From: Algoriphagus sp.
GTDB taxonomy: Bacteria > Bacteroidota > Bacteroidia > Cytophagales > Cyclobacteriaceae
Reading direction: 5' to 3'
Assembly (NCBI RefSeq): GCF_030694375.1
Contig: NZ_JAUXYL010000046.1
Location: forward strand, 62,001 to 126,000
Length of the DNA stretch: 64,000 bases
Numbering within the stretch: position 1 is the stretch's first letter; the number at the start of each line of letters is the position of its first letter. The notes under the pieces are model-generated. The model was not told the DNA's origin. It searched no databases and was given only the letters and a program-made list of their open reading frames with translations. The translations under genes and the position numbers were made by a program. Positions 33,383-39,967 of this stretch are shown in pieces.

Positions 33383-34627
33383 ATGAAAAAGATTTTTGCC
33401 TTAATATTTCTAGTCGGAGCATTTTCCTGTAGTCAAAAGGAAGCGGTAATCGATTATACAAAAATGACAGATGAGGAGCGGCTCAAAGCAGCGACTCAGA
33501 TCGCGCAATCTACCATTATGGTAGATGGGCACGTGGATCTTCCCTACCGGATGAAGGTTGGAGGATTTACCCTCCAACGCGAAATCCTTGACGTCTCAGT
33601 CCGAACTCCGGATGGGAATTTTGACTATCCAAGAGCCAAAGAAGGGGGATTGGATGCGCCATTTATGTCCATTTATATTCCTGCATCAAATCAAAAAATC
33701 CCGGGCGCTTCTAAAGCATTGGCAGATTCCCTCATTCTGATGACTGAGCGATTGGCTTCTACTTTTCCTGATAAATTTGCAATGGCCTACAGTCCGACAG
33801 ATATCGAAGCGAATTTTGCCAAAGGCTTGATTTCACTGCCGATGGGAATGGAAAACGGCGCAGGAATCGAAGACGATCTGGCAAATGTGCAATATTTTCA
33901 CAAGCGGGGAATTCGATACATCACTTTAACTCACGGCACAGATAATCTTATCGGCGATGCGAGCTATGATACAACGGGCACTTATGGAGGTTTAAGTGAA
34001 TTTGGGGAAAAAGTAGTTGCTGAAATGAACCGAGTCGGAATCATGGTGGATTTGAGCCACGTTTCTGATAATACTTTTAGGGATGCTTTGGCTATTTCTA
34101 AAGCACCCGTGATTGCTTCTCATTCCTCTGTCCGGAAGTTTACTCCAGGTTTTGAGCGCAACATGAGTGATGAATTGATCCAAGCTATGGCCAAAAACGG
34201 CGGCGTGATGATGATCAATTTTGGAGGCAGTTTCATTGATTCAGCCTATGCAGCAGGCGGAGCAAAGGTACGGGAACACATTGTGAATTGGTTGGCAGAA
34301 AATAATCTCAGCCGCAGAGATTCCGCCGCCCAAGTCTACATCAACGAATATGCTGCAGCCAACAATCCTTTCCCAACTGTACAGAAAGTAGCTGATCACA
34401 TCGATCACGTGAAAAACTTGGTGGGTATCGACTATGTAGGTTTGGGTTCTGATTTTGATGGTGTGGGTGATTCACTTCCTACCGGACTTAAAGATGTGTC
34501 GATGTTTCCAAATCTAATTGCCGAACTCTTGAAAAGAGGATATTCAAAAGAAGACATTGAAAAAATCTGCTACAAAAATGTCTTTCGGGTCTGGAAAGCC
34601 GTAGAGGATTATGCAGCTAATCAGTAA
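33383..34627 (+). CDS. M19 membrane dipeptidase-like lipoprotein
   Basis: A 414-residue protein with lipoprotein signal (FLVGAFSC near 16). Metal site residues of the M19 dipeptidase family are visible: the HVD of MVDGHVDLP near 50-60, the EN of MGMENGAG near 150, the histidine in MVDLSHVSD near 224 and IASHSS near 247. A late YVGLGSDFDGVG is also conserved. It should hydrolyse dipeptides, including D-amino acid types, at the envelope. A strong hairpin follows its stop. Confidence 0.92.
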   Translation: MKKIFALIFLVGAFSCSQKEAVIDYTKMTDEERLKAATQIAQSTIMVDGHVDLPYRMKVGGFTLQREILDVSVRTPDGNFDYPRAKEGGLDAPFMSIYIPASNQKIPGASKALADSLILMTERLASTFPDKFAMAYSPTDIEANFAKGLISLPMGMENGAGIEDDLANVQYFHKRGIRYITLTHGTDNLIGDASYDTTGTYGGLSEFGEKVVAEMNRVGIMVDLSHVSDNTFRDALAISKAPVIASHSSVRKFTPGFERNMSDELIQAMAKNGGVMMINFGGSFIDSAYAAGGAKVREHIVNWLAENNLSRRDSAAQVYINEYAAANNPFPTVQKVADHIDHVKNLVGIDYVGLGSDFDGVGDSLPTGLKDVSMFPNLIAELLKRGYSKEDIEKICYKNVFRVWKAVEDYAANQ

Positions 34628-34653
34628 TAGAGCCTAAACAAAATGCCTTTTTT

Positions 34654-34691
34654 AAGAACTCTGAATTGAAAAATCAGAGTTCTTCTTTTTT
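34654..34691 (+). terminator. Terminator after the M19 gene
   Basis: Perfect 11-bp arms AAGAACTCTGA (34654-34664) and TCAGAGTTCTT (34674-34684), then CTTTTTT. It overlaps the stop codon of the convergent PIN toxin gene. Confidence 0.8.
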
Positions 34692-35102
34692 AAAGATTTC
34701 AAGAAACTGATCAGGAGCCAAAATCGGAAGACTTGATTTTTTGAAATCCTTTTGATTACGGGTGATGATCCCATCATACTCAAACTCAAGTGCGGTGAAA
34801 TATTGAAGGGAATATTCAAAATCACTGAAATCTGAGCTATTCAATCCCAAATCAATCAGTTTTTCATCCAGAGGATGGACTTTGAGCAAAATTTTAAATC
34901 TTCGCAAAAGTTCATTTACTGCATTGGGATTCATCAATTTGAGAAGATGATAATGGGTGTTTGCGATTGAAAGTGAGGAAACGCCACAGGATATTAAATT
35001 TTGTTCTGCCAATGAAAATATCTTCCCTGCCTGAAAATCAAAAGGCTTTCTTTGAGTCAAAAAATCAATGAGGATATTGGTATCAATAAATAACTTCTTC
35101 AT
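34674..35102 (-). CDS. PIN-domain toxin, VapC-like
   Basis: A 142-residue PIN domain protein beginning MKKLFIDTNILIDFLTQRKP, with the first Asp pair in the expected place. The C-terminal half contains SDFSDFEYSLQYFTALE and IITRNQKDF, typical for PIN family 3-type domains in Bacteroidota. It is a predicted ribonuclease toxin. Its start ATG overlaps the antitoxin stop in an ATGA arrangement, so translation is coupled. Confidence 0.9.
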   Translation of the reverse strand: MKKLFIDTNILIDFLTQRKPFDFQAGKIFSLAEQNLISCGVSSLSIANTHYHLLKLMNPNAVNELLRRFKILLKVHPLDEKLIDLGLNSSDFSDFEYSLQYFTALEFEYDGIITRNQKDFKKSSLPILAPDQFLEIFKKEEL

Positions 35103-35356
35103 TGATATTTTTTGTCGAGGTAATCCCTGTACTCTTTTTTGTAATCATAGTTTTCTGGCAAAGAACCAGCGGCCCCCAAGAGACTTTTCACTAAGGGAGT
35201 TAATTGTATATCATTCGACTCTTCTGAATTGGACTTTGATATTGTATCCAAATAGGTCTCCACAAGTTTAGAAAGGCTGATTTTTTGATCAGAAGCATAT
35301 TTCTTCGCCCGTTCGATTATCTCTGAATCTAATCTTAATGTAAGCTTGGTATCCAT
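35099..35356 (-). CDS. DUF6364-type ribbon-helix-helix antitoxin
   Basis: An 85-residue protein with a ribbon-helix-helix DNA-binding N-terminus, MDTKLTLRLDSEIIERAKKY, then SLSKLVETYLDTI. The C-terminal part is an acidic/charged toxin-binding tail ending in DYKKEYRDYLDKKYQ. It matches the DUF6364 antitoxins that precede PIN toxins. The open frame continues to 35383, but the ATG at 35356 fits the family. A TTGACGTA/TACGTCAA dyad follows 11 bases upstream. Confidence 0.9.
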   Translation of the reverse strand: MDTKLTLRLDSEIIERAKKYASDQKISLSKLVETYLDTISKSNSEESNDIQLTPLVKSLLGAAGSLPENYDYKKEYRDYLDKKYQ

Positions 35357-35367
35357 ACTTGAGTTAT

Positions 35368-35400
35368 TTGACGTACAAATCAAAATAAATTATACGTCAA
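35368..35400. promoter_or_regulatory. Candidate operator of the DUF6364/PIN pair
   Basis: Perfect 8-bp half-sites TTGACGTA (35368-35375) and TACGTCAA (35393-35400), 17-base spacer. It begins 11 bases upstream of the antitoxin start. Ribbon-helix-helix antitoxins bind such sites. Confidence 0.55.
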
Positions 35401-35652
35401 TTCAAATTTTCAGTTTTTCTAAATTATATAGCCGTCTCCGTTTATTCCAATTTGAAGTCGCAAATTGCGACTTCCAAATTCCTTATTCTCCACTGATATT
35501 CTGTCCAAATTAAAGGGGAAATATCCCTGAATACAGACAAAATTTCCTGATTTCATTCTCAAAACCCCTGATTTACGGCCATTCTGTCCGAAATTTGGGG
35601 TTGGCGAAAGATTTGACCCAAGAGGGTAGACAACTAACCACTAACTTTCAAA
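35401..35652. other. Intergenic region upstream of clpB, with a dyad
   Basis: About 250 bases without a supported gene. A 21-base dyad with 10-bp arms GAAGTCGCAA and TTGCGACTTC lies at 35454-35474. Its form resembles the REP-type palindromes at 52.5 kb more than a known heat-shock operator (no CIRCE). No convincing promoter was found. Confidence 0.5.
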
Positions 35653-38274
35653 ATGGACTTCAAACAATACACTATCAAATCTCAGGAAGCGATTCAGAAA
35701 GCCGCTGAACTGGCAACCGGGTCAGGAACTCCGGCTATTGAAACGGCTCATTTGCTAAAGGGAATCTTTGTGGAAGACGAGAATGTAACTGATTTTCTAT
35801 TCAAAAAACTCGGAACGAATAAACAACTAATCGATCAAAAGCTGGATCAGGAATTGGCCAAGCTGCCCAAAGTAAGCGGGGGAAACCAACAGCCTTACCT
35901 ATCCAATGCGGCGAATCAAGTCCTGACCAAAGCAAAAGATTACCTCAAGACTTTTGGGGACGAATACGTTGCCATTGAGCATTTACTCTTGGCGATACTG
36001 GCAGGAAGCGATGCCACTGCTCAACTACTCAAAAATCAGGGATTGGCTGAGAAGCCACTGATCGAAGCAATCAAGGAACTTAGAAAAGGAAATAAAGTGA
36101 CTGATCCAAACGCAGAAAGCAAGTACAGGGCACTGGAGAAATACTCCAAAAACCTGAACGATATGGCCAAAAAGGGTAAAATCGACCCTGTTATTGGCCG
36201 AGATGAAGAAATCAGACGTGTGCTGCAAATCCTCGCCCGACGCACCAAAAACAATCCCATCCTCCTCGGTGAACCGGGTGTGGGTAAGACGGCTATTGTC
36301 GAAGGCTTGGCTCAGCGAATCGTCTCCGGCGACGTACCCGAAAACCTCAAGTCTAAGACTTTGATCTCTTTGGATATGGGTTTGCTTGTAGCAGGCGCCA
36401 AGTACAAAGGGGAATTCGAAGAGCGACTCAAAGCGGTAATCAAGGAAGTGACAGATGCTGAGGGGGAGATTATTCTCTTCATCGATGAGATCCATACTTT
36501 GATCGGAGCCGGTGGTGGAGGAGAAGGGGCAATGGATGCGGCAAATCTACTGAAGCCGGCATTGGCAAGGGGCGAACTCCATGCAATCGGTGCAACTACG
36601 CTAAAGGAATACCAGAAATACATCGAGAAAGACAAGGCCTTGGAGCGTAGATTCCAAGCGGTAATTGTCGACGAACCGGACGCTGCCGATGCGATATCCA
36701 TCCTTCGAGGGATCAAAGACAAATACGAACTGCACCACGGGGTGCGAATCAAGGATGATGCGGTGATCGCCGCCGTGGAACTTTCTCAGCGTTACATTTC
36801 CGATCGATTTCTCCCTGACAAAGCCATTGACCTGATGGATGAGGCAGCAGCCAAATTGAGAATGGAGATTGACTCTTTGCCTCAGGAATTGGATGAACTG
36901 AACCGAAGGATCATGCAGCTGGAAATTGAGCGGGAAGCAATCCGAAGGGAAAATAATCGGGATAAGGAAACTGTCCTGAGCAAGGAAATCGCCGAACTAT
37001 CCGAGAAGCGTCAAAATGTGAAAGCCAAATGGGAAAGCGAAAAGGCAGTCATCATGGGCATTCGCCGAGAAAAAGAAGCCATTGACAAGCTGAAACTGGA
37101 AGCAGAACAGGCCGAACGAGCCGGAGATTTTGGCAAAGTGGCTGAGATCCGATACGGTAAAATCGTGGATGCGGAAAAGAAGCTGGAATCCTTCAAAAGC
37201 CAACTGGCGGAAATGCAGGCTGGTTCACCTCTTCTGAAAGAAGAAGTGGATCAGGAAGACATCGCTTCGGTAGTTTCGAAATGGACTGGAATTCCTGTAA
37301 TTAAGATGATCCAATCCGAACGGGAAAAACTCCTGCATTTGGAAGAGGAATTAGGAAAACGGGTGGCCGGTCAGCGAGAGGCGATTGTTGCTTTGTCCGA
37401 TGCTGTTCGAAGAAGCCGGGCTGGTTTGCAGGATCCAAAGCGACCGATTGGAAGCTTTATCTTCATGGGCACCACAGGTGTCGGTAAAACTGAACTGGCA
37501 AAAGCTCTGGCAGAATATCTCTTCAACGATGACAATGCCATGGTGCGAATCGATATGTCCGAGTATCAGGAGCGCCATGCCGTCAGCAGACTCGTGGGAG
37601 CGCCTCCGGGCTATGTGGGATACGATGAAGGCGGACAGCTGACCGAAGCGGTGCGAAGAAAGCCTTACTCTGTGATCCTGTTGGATGAGATTGAAAAAGC
37701 TCACCCGGATGTGTTCAACATTCTGCTGCAGGTTTTGGACGATGGACGCTTGACAGACAACAAAGGTCGATTGGCCAACTTCAAAAACACCATCATCATT
37801 CTGACGACCAACATCGGTTCGCACTTGATTCAGGAGCGATTTGCCGAGATGGAAGACTGGAACAGGGAGGAGATTTTGGAAAAGACCAAAGTCGAGGTGT
37901 ACGAAATGCTGAAGAAAGCCGTGCGGCCTGAATTCTTAAATCGAATCGATGAAACGATCATGTTTGAGCCACTGAGCAAGGATATCATCCGAAAGATTGT
38001 AGACATTCAGTGGAAAGAAATTCAGAAGCGTCTTTCTGAAGCGAATATCGAGATTGAGGCTACGACCGAGGTTCTGGATTATTTGGGCGAGGTGGGGTTT
38101 GATCCGAATTTCGGAGCGAGGCCTTTGAAGCGAACCATGCAACGATTGGTCTTAAACGAGCTTTCGAAGCAGATTCTCTCAGGATATATTAAAAATGACT
38201 CAGCGGTGTTGGTGGACTTGGATGCCGATAAGCAGGTTTATTTCAAGAATGTAGATGCAGCTGTGGAGGTATAA
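35653..38274 (+). CDS. clpB: ATP-dependent disaggregase ClpB
   Basis: An 873-residue AAA+ protein. It has an N-terminal repeat domain (about 1-145), nucleotide-binding domain 1 with Walker A GEPGVGKT near 205, and a coiled-coil middle domain at about 405-525 (rich in Glu/Arg/Lys: REAIRRENNRDKETV). Nucleotide-binding domain 2 has Walker A GTTGVGKT near 607 and Walker B VILLDEIEKAH. Together with DnaK it resolubilises aggregated proteins. It is monocistronic and has a hairpin array and terminator after it. Confidence 0.96.
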   Translation: MDFKQYTIKSQEAIQKAAELATGSGTPAIETAHLLKGIFVEDENVTDFLFKKLGTNKQLIDQKLDQELAKLPKVSGGNQQPYLSNAANQVLTKAKDYLKTFGDEYVAIEHLLLAILAGSDATAQLLKNQGLAEKPLIEAIKELRKGNKVTDPNAESKYRALEKYSKNLNDMAKKGKIDPVIGRDEEIRRVLQILARRTKNNPILLGEPGVGKTAIVEGLAQRIVSGDVPENLKSKTLISLDMGLLVAGAKYKGEFEERLKAVIKEVTDAEGEIILFIDEIHTLIGAGGGGEGAMDAANLLKPALARGELHAIGATTLKEYQKYIEKDKALERRFQAVIVDEPDAADAISILRGIKDKYELHHGVRIKDDAVIAAVELSQRYISDRFLPDKAIDLMDEAAAKLRMEIDSLPQELDELNRRIMQLEIEREAIRRENNRDKETVLSKEIAELSEKRQNVKAKWESEKAVIMGIRREKEAIDKLKLEAEQAERAGDFGKVAEIRYGKIVDAEKKLESFKSQLAEMQAGSPLLKEEVDQEDIASVVSKWTGIPVIKMIQSEREKLLHLEEELGKRVAGQREAIVALSDAVRRSRAGLQDPKRPIGSFIFMGTTGVGKTELAKALAEYLFNDDNAMVRIDMSEYQERHAVSRLVGAPPGYVGYDEGGQLTEAVRRKPYSVILLDEIEKAHPDVFNILLQVLDDGRLTDNKGRLANFKNTIIILTTNIGSHLIQERFAEMEDWNREEILEKTKVEVYEMLKKAVRPEFLNRIDETIMFEPLSKDIIRKIVDIQWKEIQKRLSEANIEIEATTEVLDYLGEVGFDPNFGARPLKRTMQRLVLNELSKQILSGYIKNDSAVLVDLDADKQVYFKNVDAAVEV

Positions 38275-38275
38275 G

Positions 38276-38372
38276 AGAGATATGCTTCGCGAAATACGCT
38301 GGCGCTAGATATACTTCGCTTCGCTTTGTGAAATAAATCCGCTACGCGGATGAAATAAGCTTCGCGAGATAG
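38276..38372 (+). repeat. Short hairpin repeat array after clpB
   Basis: Several short units each ending AAATA or AGATA: GCTTCGCGAAATA, CGCTGGCGCTAGATA, a TTCGCTTCGCTTTGTGAAATA-like unit of about 24 bases, AATCCGCTACGCGGAT plus GAAATA, and AGCTTCGCGAGATA. Most can form a hairpin around CGCG. It lies between the clpB stop and its terminator. Confidence 0.65.
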
Positions 38373-38377
38373 GTTAG

Positions 38378-38416
38378 AACCCTCAAGGTCTTTAGTGACT
38401 TTGAGGGTTTTTATTT
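38378..38416 (+). terminator. Terminator after clpB
   Basis: Arms AACCCTCAA and TTGAGGGTT, with a GTC/GAC inner extension, followed by TTTATTT. Confidence 0.85.
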
Positions 38417-39167
38417 AAGAATGCAAATGGGATGGGATGGAGCAATTTGCTTTGTCATCTTTTTGGAAAATGCCTTTAAGTTTTTGCCAAAAATTTCTTT
38501 TCTGTGAGATATACACGTACTCTCCAAGAATTGCTGAATTGTCTTGCTCCAAGAAAACCTCCCCAATAGTCAAAGGAAGCTGATTTTGGTGAAAGGAGAT
38601 TTCTTTCATGTTATACCCGTTAAAGGAAAAAACTAAAACAATTTTCTTGTCTTGAATAGAATTGGGAATGATAATTTCAAAATTCCCATTTACATCGGCA
38701 GCTGTTCCAATTTTATAGCCTTTGATTAGGATGGTGGTTCCCGAAACTTCCATTTGATTTTCAAGGTCTCGGACAGTGCCTTTGACAATTCTTGAGAAAT
38801 TGGATTTTGGTTTTAGTGTTTTTGATGTTTTTAATGTGTCGCTTCTTTCAGTGGAGGACGCAGGAGCTGTCTTAGAATAACCGGGTAATGCCAAGCCTAA
38901 AATTCCGATAATTCCCAATCCCCAAATCCATGATTTTTGGACTCTCTTTTTTGATATTTCCTTGAATTCTAACTGGGAAGGAACAAAAATACCACATCGA
39001 CTGGATGAGTTGTTATTCAAAAAATCAACAACTTCCTTTTGACTCATTTTCCTAAAATCCACCACTTCCTTTTGACAAGATTGGCAAAATCCGCCTTTAC
39101 CAGTAGGCGTAAAATTCCTTGGGTTTTGGGAACAGGGATTTGGTATTTTGAGGGATAAATTTTCCAT
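38415..39167 (-). CDS. CarboxypepD_reg-like membrane protein with N-terminal Cys cluster
   Basis: A 250-residue protein. The N-terminus has IPNPCSQNPRNFTPTGKGGF followed by CQSCQKEVVDF, giving a C...CxxC cluster that may bind metal. A transmembrane helix (WGLGIIGILGLALPGYS) lies near residue 85-103. A carboxypeptidase regulatory-like domain (KGTVRDLENQMEVSGTTILI) follows and would be exported. The same domain starts many outer-membrane receptors. I do not recognise a specific function. It has a tandem dyad upstream shared with the divergent PNPOx gene. Confidence 0.75.
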   Translation of the reverse strand: MENLSLKIPNPCSQNPRNFTPTGKGGFCQSCQKEVVDFRKMSQKEVVDFLNNNSSSRCGIFVPSQLEFKEISKKRVQKSWIWGLGIIGILGLALPGYSKTAPASSTERSDTLKTSKTLKPKSNFSRIVKGTVRDLENQMEVSGTTILIKGYKIGTAADVNGNFEIIIPNSIQDKKIVLVFSFNGYNMKEISFHQNQLPLTIGEVFLEQDNSAILGEYVYISQKRNFWQKLKGIFQKDDKANCSIPSHLHS

Positions 39168-39215
39168 TGTTTCTTGGTAAAAAATCAAAGACGTTTAACA
39201 TTAACTAAAATATTC

Positions 39216-39279
39216 ACTGACGCTATTAATGTTAATTCCGTCAGTCAGTTGACGCAATTAATGTAAATTCCGTCAGTTG
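39216..39279. promoter_or_regulatory. Two tandem dyads between divergent genes
   Basis: A 28-base unit (39218-39245) and its near copy (39250-39277) repeat with period 32. The first has ACTGACG/CGTCAGT arms and the second TGACG/CGTCA. Both enclose an AT-rich ATTAATG core. The array lies between the divergent 39167 and 39323 starts and looks like a two-site operator. Confidence 0.55.
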
Positions 39280-39322
39280 AACTCTATTTGTCAGGAAGGG
39301 TTTACATGCAAAACCGTTTAAA

Positions 39323-39892
39323 ATGCTATTCTCCGAAAACGAATTACAATCAGAAATTTGGAAATCCATAAGTCATGAGCTTCATAGAGGAGCACTTGAT
39401 CCCAAGCATCCCTTTCGCTATGTCAACTTAGGTACAATTGGGAAAATAAGTCCTGAAATACGAACCGTCGTGGTCAGGTCTGTAAGCAAAGAATTGGAGT
39501 TCCATATTTTCACAGATTCCCGCTCTGAGAAAGTCAATGAATTATGCGCAAATCCATCAGCGACCCTTCATTTTTACCACCCGGGAAAAAGAGTCCAAAT
39601 CCGAATCAAAGCTAAAGCTGAAATTCACAACCAAAATGAAGTAAGTAAAGGCTTTTGGCCGAAAGTTCAGGGCGAAGCGCAGAAAGGGTACACTTCAACC
39701 TTGGCTCCGAGTACGCCAATCTCAGATCCAAATCAGGGATTTGATTGGCCAGAAAATGGCGATGATAGTTCCTTTGCTGTATTGAAATTTATTCCAGAAA
39801 CAGTAGAAGCCTTACAGCTAAATGGGTTAAAACATTTGAGAATTCTATTTTCAAAAAGTGAGAATTGGAAAGGTCAGTGGCTCGTACCATAG
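39323..39892 (+). CDS. Pyridoxamine 5'-phosphate oxidase-like flavoprotein
   Basis: A 189-residue protein of the split-barrel FMN-binding PNPOx-like fold. The middle strands are IRTVVVRSVSKELEFHIFTD and the Ser/Pro loop NPSATLHFYHPGKRVQIRIK, the expected FMN-phosphate region. The C-terminal ALQLNGLKHLR is consistent with the family. It lacks the full substrate-binding pattern of PdxH, so it may be a different FMN oxidoreductase. A heptad hairpin follows the stop. Confidence 0.85.
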   Translation: MLFSENELQSEIWKSISHELHRGALDPKHPFRYVNLGTIGKISPEIRTVVVRSVSKELEFHIFTDSRSEKVNELCANPSATLHFYHPGKRVQIRIKAKAEIHNQNEVSKGFWPKVQGEAQKGYTSTLAPSTPISDPNQGFDWPENGDDSSFAVLKFIPETVEALQLNGLKHLRILFSKSENWKGQWLVP

Positions 39893-39901
39893 CAAAGAGC
39901 T

Positions 39902-39967
39902 GGAAGACGGGAGACCGAAGACAAAAGTTCTTCCGTCTCCGGTCTCCGGTCTTCCGACTTTTTTAAA
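39902..39967. repeat. Gene-less inverted heptad repeat, also a terminator
   Basis: The left arm has GGAAGAC, GGGAGAC, CGAAGAC (39902-39922). The right arm (39930-39955), read on the minus strand, has GGAAGAC, CGGAGAC, CGGAGAC, GGAAG. It has period 7 like the arms flanking the four-helix-bundle gene, but with no gene inside. A T-run follows, so it can end transcription of the PNPOx gene. It separates it from the convergent DUF5916 gene. Confidence 0.6.

Noticed and set aside
35401..35652. CIRCE heat-shock operator before clpB
   Set aside because: The dyad there (GAAGTCGCAA/TTGCGACTTC) does not match TTAGCACTC-N9-GAGTGCTAA.
38276..38372. CRISPR array after clpB
   Set aside because: The units are 13-24 bases, differ in length and have no regular unique spacers or cas genes.
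39216..39279. CRISPR-like two-repeat array
   Set aside because: Only two units with a 4-base gap. Symmetry and position fit an operator better.
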